A stretch of DNA of 64,000 nucleotides. Origin: Hungatella effluvii. Lineage in GTDB: Bacteria > Bacillota > Clostridia > Lachnospirales > Lachnospiraceae. The position numbers and the translations under genes were made by a program. Below the pieces are notes generated by a model. It ran no database searches and had not been told where the DNA came from. It saw only the letters and a list, made by a program, of their open reading frames with translations. Where the stretch lies: assembly GCF_003201875.1 (NCBI RefSeq), contig NZ_QJKD01000001.1, positions 557,536-621,535 on the forward strand, in the 5' to 3' direction. Each line of letters begins with the position of its first letter. Position 1 is the stretch's first letter. Shown one piece after another: positions 17,982 through 26,652 of this stretch.

Positions 17982-18010
17982 TTGTCATTTACAATTAAAT
18001 GAAGTATTCT
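17982..18010 (+). promoter_or_regulatory. Promoter of the RmlB-like/HTH gene pair
   Basis: TTGTCA, 17-bp spacer, TATTCT on the plus strand. Its distance from operator B equals, base for base, the distance of the fibre-operon promoter from operator A. The two promoters share TTGTyATTT at the start and GAAGTATTCT at the end. The expected leader to the start at 18127 is ~110 nt. Confidence 0.65.
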
Positions 18011-18126
18011 TTGCAAAGAAGAGAAATCACACATATGCCATTTTCCTTGAATTGTACTCTTTTGATATACCATGAATTGCTTCCACAGCTAAGCGGTCTA
18101 CGATCAGATAAAACGGAGGGTTACAT

Positions 18127-19065
18127 ATGAAAGTAATAATTGCTGGCGGCTCGGGTTTTATGGGCAGTCATTTTGTTCAGTATATGGCCGGCAAATACCC
18201 GGAAAATCAGATTATTAACCTGGATACTTACGAGGATAAGCAGAAATTAAGATCGATGGAAGATATGGCTAACTATCAGTTTATGAAATGGAATTTGACC
18301 AACCGGGAGGCAGTTTTTCATCTGCTTGATACGGTAAAACCCGATATCATCATCAACTTTTCACAGGAACAAAGAGACCCCTGTGACATGGATTCATACG
18401 CGGAAAAGTCGGAGACAGCAGCCATAAATCTTCTCGATGCCTGCCGCACCTGCGGTATCAGACGGTATCATCACGTATTATCAGAAAAAATCTATGGCAC
18501 ACGTCCGCCTTATCATACCCCTCACATTTTTACAGAAGAATCTCCCATAGCTGTGTCAGACGCATTCTCCCCAGTGATGACAGACACGGATATGACCGCC
18601 CGGATGTGCCATAGATTCGATGGTGTTCCAGTTACTATTTCACGATGTTCCAAAAACTATGGGCCTTATTGTAACCAAAATGAATTCCCTTTCACGGTTG
18701 TCAGGAAAGCACTGGCTGAAGAAACGATAATTCCAGAGATAGACGGAGAAACCATAAACGGCTGGCTCTATGTAGCGGATCACTGCCGTGCCCTTGATCT
18801 GATTATAAATGAGGGAAAAGACGGTGAGATCTATCATATTGTCAGTGAAAGTGTGCTGACGAAAACCGAAGCCGTTAAAACAATATTAAGGATTCTGAAC
18901 AAACCGGAAGATCTTATTTACTGTTCTAAAGATAATGGGAATCATAGCAGACAATCTGTACCAGATACTTCAAAAATCACGCAGGAGTTAGGCTGGGTCC
19001 CCTCCTATGATTTTGAAACGGGTCTCAGGAAGACGATCCTCTGGTACATGACTCATCAGAATTGA
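18127..19065 (+). CDS. RmlB-like NAD-dependent epimerase/dehydratase lacking catalytic residues
   Basis: The 312-aa protein is an extended short-chain dehydrogenase closest to dTDP-glucose 4,6-dehydratase: GGSGFMGS nucleotide-binding loop at residues 7-14, SRCSKNYGP near 172-180, and a C-terminal sugar-nucleotide region. The catalytic Tyr-x-x-x-Lys of the family is replaced by Phe148-SPV-Met152, and the Thr-Asp-Glu before VYG is replaced by Ser119-Glu-Lys. Dehydratase chemistry is therefore unlikely; NAD binding may persist. It is cotranscribed with the HTH-type protein 19 bp downstream and shares a divergent control region with the fibre operon, suggesting a ligand-sensing or regulatory role. 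SD GGAGGG is 6-7 nt upstream of the start. Confidence 0.8.
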   Translation: MKVIIAGGSGFMGSHFVQYMAGKYPENQIINLDTYEDKQKLRSMEDMANYQFMKWNLTNREAVFHLLDTVKPDIIINFSQEQRDPCDMDSYAEKSETAAINLLDACRTCGIRRYHHVLSEKIYGTRPPYHTPHIFTEESPIAVSDAFSPVMTDTDMTARMCHRFDGVPVTISRCSKNYGPYCNQNEFPFTVVRKALAEETIIPEIDGETINGWLYVADHCRALDLIINEGKDGEIYHIVSESVLTKTEAVKTILRILNKPEDLIYCSKDNGNHSRQSVPDTSKITQELGWVPSYDFETGLRKTILWYMTHQN

Positions 19066-19084
19066 GACTAAAGCGAGGGATTTT

Positions 19085-20590
19085 ATGCAATTCTATGAAA
19101 AACTTATATTTTTACAAAATCTCACACAAGTTACGAATCGAATGCTGGCACATGAAATTCAGGTTGACCCCTCACAGATCAGCCGTCTGCGCACCGGCGC
19201 CAGAGGAATTCCGCGCAACCGCGATCTCATTAAAGCCATGTCCTCCTACTTCGCAAAACGGTGCAACACCGAATATCAGCGTCAGGCGCTGTCCGGAATG
19301 CTTGGTATTAAGCAGGCGCTCACCCTGAAAAAGGATCAGCTGTCCGAAATACTCTATTATTGGCTCTGCGGCGAATCCGCCGAAGTCGGTCGTTTTATCC
19401 GAACCTTTGAATCTCTCACCTTTGGAAATCCGGCCGCAGGCATACCAGCGGATCCATTCAGGCTAAACATTGATAATGCCGTCTATTACGGAAATGACGG
19501 AAAACGATCGGCCATGCGCACGGTTTATCAGCATTTACTGTCGATGGAAAAACCGTGTACGATTTACATTCTGTCAGATGAAGCCGATGACTGGATATCC
19601 GAAGATATAGAATTTTCCCGCAGCCTTCAGGCCTGGGGGTTAAATCTTTTGTACAGAGGGTTTAAAATTTTACAAATTGTCCCTCCTGCCGCGCCTTACA
19701 ACCTGGCATTTGAGTCATTAACCCGCTGGCTTCCGCTCTATATGACCTTCCAGGTAACTGCATATTTCTATCCCCGGCTACGGGACAGTCTGCATCGGCG
19801 GACGCTCATCGTCGTGCCCGGAGAAATCACCATGACTTCAAACTCCGCCGCGCATCAAACCATCAGTACCGAGACAATGCTGACTACGGATACAAGGCTG
19901 ACTCTGGCATTTGCCTCTCAGTTTCAGGACTACATATCCCTTTGCCGCCCCATGCAGATTATATATACTGAGTCTCAGGGACTAATGTACTGTTTTACCA
20001 GTTTTTTATCATTTGATGGGGACCGTATTCAAAAGCTGCCCTCTCTTTCCGCAGAAACAGCACCCCCTGAGCTGATGGCCTACTGCACGGAAAAGCAGGC
20101 CCATCCCGACCTGTTGAAACTCAGTAATCTCTGCCTTCAGGAATTAACCCTTTCTAAAAACAGCAGCAAACCATATGTATTTATTGATCTTGTGTATCTT
20201 GCCAGTGCAGAAGATGTAAAAAGCGGCAAAGTCCCTATTCTCCTGTCTTATAATAACGTTGACTCGCCTCCGCTTTATTACACATCTGAAACTTATATTC
20301 TGCATTTAAAAAATATTCTGGATATTTTAGATACATATGATAATTACCATTTTGTGCCCGTTAATCCAAGAGCCCAAAAGGAAGGTACGCTTATGGTAAA
20401 AGATGGCCATCGAGTTCTTCTGGTACGTGGATTTCATCCGGTCTCCGTCCTGGAAATATCTCAGCCTGAGATGATACAGCTCTGTCGGGAGTATTTATAC
20501 AAAATGGCAGAGCAGATTGGATACAGCGGAATAAACAGAGCCAAAATTATTTCTCAGATAAAAAAAAGGATTCGGGAACTTCAGGTTTAA
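19085..20590 (+). CDS. Large HTH-type protein, candidate regulator of the fibre operon (501 aa)
   Basis: The first ~60 residues resemble an XRE-like helix-turn-helix: LAHEIQVDPSQISRLRTGARG, with the recognition helix SQISRLRTG. The remaining ~440 residues are soluble, without membrane segments or a family I recognise, and could be a sensor domain. It starts 19 bp after the RmlB-like gene. Position opposite the SipW/TasA-like operon and the paired TGGCA operators make it the best candidate to bind them and activate both directions. This is inference from context. Confidence 0.65.
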   Translation: MQFYEKLIFLQNLTQVTNRMLAHEIQVDPSQISRLRTGARGIPRNRDLIKAMSSYFAKRCNTEYQRQALSGMLGIKQALTLKKDQLSEILYYWLCGESAEVGRFIRTFESLTFGNPAAGIPADPFRLNIDNAVYYGNDGKRSAMRTVYQHLLSMEKPCTIYILSDEADDWISEDIEFSRSLQAWGLNLLYRGFKILQIVPPAAPYNLAFESLTRWLPLYMTFQVTAYFYPRLRDSLHRRTLIVVPGEITMTSNSAAHQTISTETMLTTDTRLTLAFASQFQDYISLCRPMQIIYTESQGLMYCFTSFLSFDGDRIQKLPSLSAETAPPELMAYCTEKQAHPDLLKLSNLCLQELTLSKNSSKPYVFIDLVYLASAEDVKSGKVPILLSYNNVDSPPLYYTSETYILHLKNILDILDTYDNYHFVPVNPRAQKEGTLMVKDGHRVLLVRGFHPVSVLEISQPEMIQLCREYLYKMAEQIGYSGINRAKIISQIKKRIRELQV

Positions 20591-20628
20591 CCGATTCTGT
20601 CCTCAGTATCCGGGTCATGGATGGGGTT

Positions 20629-20660
20629 TGGGGGTCAAATGCAAAAGCATTTGGCCCCCA
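20629..20660 (+). terminator. Strong hairpin after the HTH-type gene
   Basis: A 14-bp stem (TGGGGGTCAAATGC / GCATTTGGCCCCCA, one G:U pair) with an AAAA loop lies 38 bp after the stop. No U-run follows, so it may be a 3'-end stabiliser or a weak terminator. The rest of the gap to 20899 shows no gene or recognisable site. Confidence 0.5.
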
Positions 20661-20899
20661 TTCATAATGAAATATTTACAAAGACTGGTCATTCGTCCTG
20701 ACGAAATGGAAGGTGATCCATTTCTCTGTTCTCTCTGTAAGTATCATTATAGTTCAATTCCCCATATATCACTATTCCATTTCTGCCTTTTTATATCACA
20801 ATCCTGCCAACCAGAGACATTTTCCGTAGTTCGTCCGGCTTTTACAATATTTAGCTTTGCCATTTTTTAGCTTTTGACTCCAGAAAGCTTTGACCTGAC

Positions 20900-21799
20900 T
20901 TAAGCATTCACCATATACTCTCGGATATTGTCCAGCACCTTCTCACTCAGAAGGCCGAATGCCTGCTTCGTCCTGCCTGCGGAATAGTTGACACAGAATA
21001 CTCTCGGATGGTTTAAAAGTGCTCCCGTCGGATCGCCGATGGCTCCAGCCGTATCACAGGCAAAGTAATTCGTTCCCCCATCCAGCCAGTTCTTTAAATC
21101 TTCCGCCTCAAAGGCAGGCCCGATGGATGTGTTGAACAGGATTTTCCCATTGCCCAGCGCCTTGAATTCCTCCTCGTGCATGAGAATCACATTCTTATTT
21201 AAGCAGGCAAATACCACCTCGGACTGCTCCAGCAATTCGGGTAACGGACGGTAGACCATACCTTTTGCGTCATACCCCGGCTTCCTGCTCCTGCTGTAAT
21301 AGGAAACCTCGGCGCCCATAAATTTCATGGCCTCAGCGATCATGCCACCGGAAACACCCATTCCCACCATGCCAACCCTGAGTCCCGTGATCTCCACCGG
21401 CATCTCTTTCCACATGGGACGGTCATAGCCGTGAAGAAAACGCACCAGCTCACAGATCGCGTATTCCACGACTCCCCTGTCGCCATAGTCCCGGATGCCC
21501 TTTACGGTAACGCCATGCTCCTCCGCCCAGACAATGTCCACGTTGGCGCTCTCTTTGGAATACAGACTGCAGCACATGCCCACATAGCGGACCGCAGGGC
21601 AATGTTCAAATACATAGCGGTTGATTTTTGATGTATAGCTGAGCAAAACGCCATCCGCGTCCCCGATTCTCCTGATAATCTCATCATCATCCGCCGGCAC
21701 GTCGCCGTACATGACGACCTCCTCCGCATACTGATGCAGCTCTTTTTCCGCCTCTTCCACCAGACTTACCGGCTCGATGGCCACTAATTTCTTAAACAT
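20900..21799 (-). CDS. D-2-hydroxyacid dehydrogenase family protein with altered active site
   Basis: The start is set at MFKKLVAIEP (21799), 8 nt after AAGGAGG. The 299-aa protein has the split catalytic/NAD-binding fold of the family, with VGMVGMGVSGGMIAEAM as the dinucleotide loop and a C-terminal HPRVFCVNYSAG segment. The family Arg (NTARG) is NTSIG here, the Glu of the DVFExEP region is absent, and the His before the final IAG is Tyr. Normal hydroxyacid oxidation is therefore doubtful. It is 20 bp downstream of an aspartate-dehydrogenase-like gene, so both may act on one small metabolite. Substrate unknown. Confidence 0.75.
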   Translation of the reverse strand: MFKKLVAIEPVSLVEEAEKELHQYAEEVVMYGDVPADDDEIIRRIGDADGVLLSYTSKINRYVFEHCPAVRYVGMCCSLYSKESANVDIVWAEEHGVTVKGIRDYGDRGVVEYAICELVRFLHGYDRPMWKEMPVEITGLRVGMVGMGVSGGMIAEAMKFMGAEVSYYSRSRKPGYDAKGMVYRPLPELLEQSEVVFACLNKNVILMHEEEFKALGNGKILFNTSIGPAFEAEDLKNWLDGGTNYFACDTAGAIGDPTGALLNHPRVFCVNYSAGRTKQAFGLLSEKVLDNIREYMVNA

Positions 21800-21819
21800 A
21801 TCCCGTCCTCCTTGTTTCG

Positions 21820-22605
21820 TCAAAATACGATCGGTGACACCAGATTGCGAAGAACAGCCACGACGCTCCAGCCCGCGATCGCACTGGTGTCGGAGTAGAT
21901 ATCGACGACCGCCTTTACCCCCTTAATTTCTGCCGTAATCTTATGGTCATCGCCCACAAATCCGGGAATGCTGTGTATGTTTACCTTTGTGTGTTCCGGA
22001 CCTGTTGTAGCCAGAGAAGCCGCCACTGCCACATTGACCTTGGTAGGCAGAAGTGAAATCGCTTCCTTCGCATTGCCCGCGAATACCTCGGTACCCTCTG
22101 TGTCTGTCATCAAATGACCTTCAAACAGAGGCGTATTCTTCAGCGATTTCGGCCCCTTCCTCGTCTCAATACCGGATACCGCATCTCCCATCAGAGAAAC
22201 CGTCCGAAGCACATCAAAACCACCCACCGCGCCGGATGCGATATGGACCTTTGTCCCATGCTCTACGGCTGTGTTCTTCACTTCCTCATAGAAATCCGCG
22301 TCCGCAAATGCACCGATCGACAGAACAATGATGCTGGTTCCTGCACAAAGAGCCTTAACGGCCATCTCTTTTACCGCGGCAACAGAAGCCGCCTCGGCTA
22401 TGTAATCCGGTTTCAGCGCCAAAAGCTCATCCACATCCGCACACGGCCTGCATCCCGTTTTTTCCGCCAGAGCCTTCGTCTTCCCCTCATTGCGGCCCGC
22501 GATTCCCACCAGCTCGTACTCATCCAAATAACCGTTTTTCCACGCATCTGCAATAATTCCTCCCAGATACCCACTACCCAGGATTCCAAGTTTCAATCTG
22601 CTCAT
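21820..22605 (-). CDS. L-aspartate dehydrogenase-like (NadX/DUF108 family) oxidoreductase
   Basis: Starting at MSRLKLGILGSGYLGG (GGGAG upstream), the 261-aa protein has an N-terminal Rossmann domain with GSGYLG and GIAGRNEGK. A middle section follows with AAVKEMAVKALCAGTSIIVLSIGAF and ASGAVGGFDVLR, then a C-terminal domain with ATTGPEHTKVNI and PGFVGDDHKI. This matches aspartate dehydrogenase of the NadX type, which makes iminoaspartate. No other NAD synthesis gene is nearby, and the partner is a 2-hydroxyacid-dehydrogenase-like gene, so another amino or hydroxy acid substrate is possible. Confidence 0.8.
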   Translation of the reverse strand: MSRLKLGILGSGYLGGIIADAWKNGYLDEYELVGIAGRNEGKTKALAEKTGCRPCADVDELLALKPDYIAEAASVAAVKEMAVKALCAGTSIIVLSIGAFADADFYEEVKNTAVEHGTKVHIASGAVGGFDVLRTVSLMGDAVSGIETRKGPKSLKNTPLFEGHLMTDTEGTEVFAGNAKEAISLLPTKVNVAVAASLATTGPEHTKVNIHSIPGFVGDDHKITAEIKGVKAVVDIYSDTSAIAGWSVVAVLRNLVSPIVF

Positions 22606-22671
22606 GATAAACTCCCTTCGGCCGCCTGTTGGGGCGGCAGTCTTTACCAGCCTAGTATACCATGAAATTCC

Positions 22672-22712
22672 TTTATTCGGAACCTCTCTTTTCCTGAGAG
22701 GTTCCGAATAAA
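22672..22712 (-). terminator. 17-bp stem terminator after the ABC-F gene
   Basis: A perfect 17-bp inverted repeat (TTTATTCGGAACCTCTC and its complement) with a 7-nt loop begins 7 bp past the ABC-F stop. It ends ABC-F transcription on the minus strand; the arms start and end with A/T runs, so it can work both ways. Confidence 0.8.
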
Positions 22713-22718
22713 TCAAGC

Positions 22719-24281
22719 TTACACGTTCTCTCCGTCCGTCTTCACAAGTCCCTCCGGCGTCAGCTGATAAACGGCAGTACAGACCTCTTCGATATATTTC
22801 CGGTCATGAGAAATGCTTAATATGGCTCCCTGGTACTGGCGCAGTATCTTTCGGATCACAGGTCCCGACAGCGGGGAGAAATTACGGGTCGGCTCATCCA
22901 GAATCAGGACATCGGCCCCCGACAGGCTCATCTTCAGCAGAAGAACCTTTGCCTTCTGGCCGCCGGAAAGTTCCGACATTGGATGAGTCATTTCATCGAC
23001 GGTATATTTCATAGAGCCCAGATACGTCCGGATGCGTGTCGTCTCCTCCTTGTCTCCGGTCACGGACAGAAAGTCCACAGGCGTCCGGTCCAGTTCCAGA
23101 ATATCCTCATAATTCTGCGGCATATAGCAGGCCCGGATATCGGTCCGGCTTAGAAGCTGCTCTGCTATCTGTTTCAGAAGCGTTGTTTTTCCCACGCCGT
23201 TTTTTCCGGTGATGCAGACCCGCTCTCCGCCCTTAATCCGCAGAAATATATGCTCAGACAGAAGACGCGGCACCTCTTCCTTCGAGGACGGCGCATAAAG
23301 CCGGTCCAGGGAGAATTCCAGAACAGTTTTTCCGGCAGGCATTTTTACCTTTTCTCCCACCTTAAAGAATATTGCATCCTCGGTCTCCGGTATCTCCGTT
23401 CTGTCTAATGCCTCCCGTTCATACCTTTTTTCCAAAGATTTCACAGCTCTCATCTTCTTTTTGAGCAGATATCCACCGTGTGGGTTCTGACGGGTTATGC
23501 TGTTTAAATCGTAATTCACCGCCTGCTCGATCCTTCGGAATTTTTCCTGCCGCTTCTTCTCTTCCCTGCGCTCACCTAAAGCCCGCTGTTCCTGGCTTGC
23601 AAGCTGCGCCGCCCGGTTTGCCTCGTACTGGCGATAGCCGGTTTTCGCCACACTATAACGGCTTTCCGTCTTTCGCTTCAGCTGTTCTATATGAATTACC
23701 ACATTTGCAGTCCGCTCGATCAGCGTCTCATCGTGAGAGATAAATAATACCGGCTGCGGCGCTTCCAGAATCAGTTTTTCCAGCCATTCCAGCGTTTCGA
23801 TATCAATGTCATTGGACGGCTCATCCAGCAGCAGAACGGAAGGCTGTGCCATGAGAAGCCGCGCCATCTGCGCTTTCACCTTTTCCCCGCCGGAAAGCGT
23901 GTTCATCTTCTGGTCCTGGTAGAAGAAATCGGACGGCAGCTTCAGCTGCCCTGCTAAACGGGTCACTTCCCTGGGCGTCTGCATCCCAAAGGCGTCCTCC
24001 CCGCAAAAATATTCATATACGGTTTTTTCTTTTTCTTCCGCCGGAAGCTCCTGCGGCAGATAACCCGGATGCTCTCCCGTGCAGATTCGCTCTCCCTGCG
24101 TCTCCGCATAACCTTCGATCAGCCGGGGATCATAAATCCACTTTAAAAGAGTGCTCTTTCCATTTCCCTCTTCCCCGATCAAAACCACCTTGTCCCCGGG
24201 ATTTAAGACAAAGCTGAAATCCTTTAATATTACCCTTAAATCCTTTTTGTGTGTTATGGTCAACTGTTTAATCTGTAACAT
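22719..24281 (-). CDS. ABC-F ribosomal protection-type ATPase
   Basis: The 520-aa soluble protein has two ABC domains: GEEGNGKSTLLKW, LSGGEKVKAQMARLL and LLLDEPSNDID in the first; GKNGVGKTTLLKQ, LSGGQKAKVLLLKM and LILDEPTRNFSPLS in the second. A charged interdomain linker lies at ~200-310. There are no membrane segments. ABC-F proteins of this group enter the ribosomal E-site and displace peptidyl-transferase antibiotics such as lincosamides and pleuromutilins. The DEPTRNFSPLS variant is typical of clostridial resistance-type members rather than EttA. The attenuator-like leader supports drug-inducible expression. Drug spectrum cannot be read from sequence. Confidence 0.88.
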   Translation of the reverse strand: MLQIKQLTITHKKDLRVILKDFSFVLNPGDKVVLIGEEGNGKSTLLKWIYDPRLIEGYAETQGERICTGEHPGYLPQELPAEEKEKTVYEYFCGEDAFGMQTPREVTRLAGQLKLPSDFFYQDQKMNTLSGGEKVKAQMARLLMAQPSVLLLDEPSNDIDIETLEWLEKLILEAPQPVLFISHDETLIERTANVVIHIEQLKRKTESRYSVAKTGYRQYEANRAAQLASQEQRALGERREEKKRQEKFRRIEQAVNYDLNSITRQNPHGGYLLKKKMRAVKSLEKRYEREALDRTEIPETEDAIFFKVGEKVKMPAGKTVLEFSLDRLYAPSSKEEVPRLLSEHIFLRIKGGERVCITGKNGVGKTTLLKQIAEQLLSRTDIRACYMPQNYEDILELDRTPVDFLSVTGDKEETTRIRTYLGSMKYTVDEMTHPMSELSGGQKAKVLLLKMSLSGADVLILDEPTRNFSPLSGPVIRKILRQYQGAILSISHDRKYIEEVCTAVYQLTPEGLVKTDGENV

Positions 24282-24405
24282 AAAAATCCCTCCTGGCCAA
24301 TCGTCCGGAAGGGATTAAAGATTCTATACGTATGAGGAAACGAGCGCAGAAACAAAGCCTGCACAAACTCATGTCTGTACGGAATTTTCCCTGATGACCG
24401 GACGA
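24282..24405 (-). promoter_or_regulatory. Attenuator leader of the ABC-F gene
   Basis: On the minus strand AATCCCT pairs with AGGGATT directly before TTTTTATG, forming a terminator whose 3' arm also contains the ribosome binding site AGGAGGG. Upstream, TCGTCCGG (24398-24405) is complementary to CCGGACGA (24301-24308) inside that hairpin, giving a competing antiterminator. A reading frame of up to 77 codons crosses the leader and could act as a stalling leader peptide. This is the usual design for antibiotic-induced ABC-F genes. The remaining upstream stretch to 24635 shows no gene. Confidence 0.7.
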
Positions 24406-24635
24406 AATGGCATAGAATCCCAGGCATCTTCTCCGCACTTTTCCAGTGGGGCATGCCCTTTAACTCAGTGTTTCTCAGCCTTTTCTTCGTCATTATTTTG
24501 TCATCATCTTCCGACAGAACCTTCTTTCCTGTTTTAATATTTTTAAATGGTGCTATCCGCAGTATACGATAGAGTGAGAGGATTTGTCAAGGGGAAATTA
24601 GTTACTTTAGTTATACAAATAAATACATAAAAAGA

Positions 24636-24797
24636 TTAATTGCTTAGGGTAAATGAATGAAGGCTGATGTTCTTTTCTCCCCTGTATCTGAAGTAGAGAG
24701 CTCCCAGGCTGTTGAAAGCTCGATGTAAGACGTACGGCTCTCCATCCGGTACATATTCCCATGACGGAAGATAAGGGTTAAATCCTGGTTTTTTCAT
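24636..24797 (-). pseudogene. Internally deleted glycoside hydrolase family 43 relic (53 aa)
   Basis: A small frame with SD AAAGGAG encodes FNPYLPSWEYVPDGEPYV, the characteristic N-terminus of GH43 arabinofuranosidase/xylosidase-type enzymes. It passes directly into LGALYFRYRGEKNISLHSFTL, which looks like the C-terminal edge of such a protein or its carbohydrate-binding module. About 300-500 residues of catalytic domain are missing. It follows the sugar importer operon, where an intact hydrolase would be expected. The N-terminal match is clear; the C-terminal match is less certain. Confidence 0.55.
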
Positions 24798-24841
24798 TGT
24801 ATGTTTATTCTCCTTTTGCTGAAACGGGTCATAAAATCACA

Positions 24842-25693
24842 TTAACCCTTTAATCCGCTGGTGGCAATGCCTTCGACAAAGTATTTCTGTGCCATGAAGA
24901 ACAGGAGGATCAGCGGCAGTACGACTACGAAGGAAGTGGCCATAATTTTCCCCCAGTTGATCACGGATTCGGAATCCAGGGATAAGCGAAGCGCCAGAGA
25001 CACGGTATATTTCTTCCCTGAGTTGATAAAAATCAGGGAATTAAAGTAGTCGTTGTATGTCCACATGAACTGGAATAGTGCCGCAGAGAACAGGGAAGGC
25101 TTCATGAGCGGCAGAATAATCTGCATCAGCGTGCGGAATGTGCCGCATCCGTCTATGTATGCGGACTCATCCAAATCCCGCGGAATTCCCCGCAAAAACT
25201 GCACCAGCATGAAGATAAAGAACGGATAGCAGGCCAGCGCCGCCAGCGCGTAAAAGGGGATATAGGTGTCAATCCAGCCGAATTTGGCAAACAGCGTGTA
25301 GCGCGGAATGATAATGACCGCGTTTGGGAGCATCAGCGTTGCTATCAGAAGGGAAAACAGCGCCTTCTTAAATGGAAAATTAAATCTGGCAAAGCCGTAG
25401 GCCACAAGTGTGCTGGACACCAGTGTCAGAAGTGTCACGGGGATCACCAGCCGGAACGTGTTCCAGAAATAGGTGGCGTACGTCATGGTTCCGCTTCCCT
25501 TCCAGCCGTCGATAAAATTCTTCAGGCTGTAATGGCTTGCCAGCAGCCTGGTGGAACCAAATATTTCGTCATTGGTCTTGAAGGCCGCAAAAAACATCCA
25601 GAGAATCGGGTACAGCAGCACCAGTCCGATCACTGCGATTACAAGATAGGATAATACGGTCTTTACAGTCTTTTTCTTCGTTTTTCTATTCAT
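24842..25693 (-). CDS. Carbohydrate ABC transporter permease, MalG type
   Basis: From MNRKTKKKTVKTVLS (start chosen for GAGGG 7 nt upstream), this 283-aa protein has six membrane helices and the ATPase-contacting EAA loop DESAYIDGCGTFRTLMQIILPLMKPS near residue 185. It ends in GIATSGLKG, typical of MalG-type CUT1 permeases. It is the third gene of binding protein-MalF-MalG. No ATPase is encoded here; CUT1 importers often share an ATPase encoded elsewhere. Confidence 0.93.
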   Translation of the reverse strand: MNRKTKKKTVKTVLSYLVIAVIGLVLLYPILWMFFAAFKTNDEIFGSTRLLASHYSLKNFIDGWKGSGTMTYATYFWNTFRLVIPVTLLTLVSSTLVAYGFARFNFPFKKALFSLLIATLMLPNAVIIIPRYTLFAKFGWIDTYIPFYALAALACYPFFIFMLVQFLRGIPRDLDESAYIDGCGTFRTLMQIILPLMKPSLFSAALFQFMWTYNDYFNSLIFINSGKKYTVSLALRLSLDSESVINWGKIMATSFVVVLPLILLFFMAQKYFVEGIATSGLKG

Positions 25694-25709
25694 CTTCATC
25701 CCTCTTCCA

Positions 25710-26627
25710 TCAAAAGCTTCCTTCGTCGTCATAGTGGACCCAGACAGACGAGGACCGGAACAACAACATGGTAACTGCTACGATCATGACAAAGATGGCC
25801 CAGGAGATGGCCGAGGCATATCCCATTTTAAAGTAAGAAAAGCCCTCTTTGTACAGCTTCATGCCCAGCACATAGGTGGATTTCACCGGACCTCCCTTGG
25901 TAATGACGAAGGCGGAGGTGAAGTTCTGCAGCGCCTGAATCGTCTGCATGATCAGGTTAAAAAATATGATTGGGGTGATCTGCGGAAGCGTAATCCGGAA
26001 AAAGCTCTGAATCTTTCCCGCTCCATCGATGGAGGCAGCCTCGTATAGTGACACCGGGACCTGCTTTAAGGCTGCGAGAAACATCACCATGGAAGAACCG
26101 AACTGCCAGATCTCCAGGGCACAGATAGTCTTTAATGCATATCTTGGATCACCCCAGAACTGAATGGCCGGCAGGCTTAAGCCCGTAAGCAGGGCATTAA
26201 TCACTCCATTATCAATAAAAAGTGCCTTCCACAGGACAGAGACCGCCACGCTTCCGCCGAACAGCGACGGTATGTAGTAAAGCGTCCTGATCAGGTTGAT
26301 TCCCTTAATATTGCGGTTTAAAAATACGGCAACCGCCAGTGCCATGACCAGCTTTCCGGGCACCGTGTACAGGGTATAAACCACGGTCACCTTCACCGAA
26401 TTCCAGAACTCCGTATCCTTGGTAAAGAGATAGCGGTAATTTTCCAGACCAGTCCATATCGGGCTGGAGCTGACCTGATAATTGGTAAAAGAATAGTAAA
26501 AAGAACATAAAAATGGATATATCTGTAGAATAAGCATTCCCAAAATCCAGGGCATCAGGTAGAGAAACGCCTGATAGTCCCGTTTCTTATACCGTTTGGG
26601 TTTCATAGCTGTCTGGTTTGCTGCCAT
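25710..26627 (-). CDS. Carbohydrate ABC transporter permease, MalF type
   Basis: A 305-aa CUT1 permease with six predicted helices. The EAA loop YEAASIDGAGKIQSFFRITLPQITP is near residue 205. It partners the MalG-type permease 16 bp downstream and the binding protein upstream. Confidence 0.93.
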   Translation of the reverse strand: MAANQTAMKPKRYKKRDYQAFLYLMPWILGMLILQIYPFLCSFYYSFTNYQVSSSPIWTGLENYRYLFTKDTEFWNSVKVTVVYTLYTVPGKLVMALAVAVFLNRNIKGINLIRTLYYIPSLFGGSVAVSVLWKALFIDNGVINALLTGLSLPAIQFWGDPRYALKTICALEIWQFGSSMVMFLAALKQVPVSLYEAASIDGAGKIQSFFRITLPQITPIIFFNLIMQTIQALQNFTSAFVITKGGPVKSTYVLGMKLYKEGFSYFKMGYASAISWAIFVMIVAVTMLLFRSSSVWVHYDDEGSF

Positions 26628-26652
26628 AATATTTTCCCCTTTATTTATAGAA

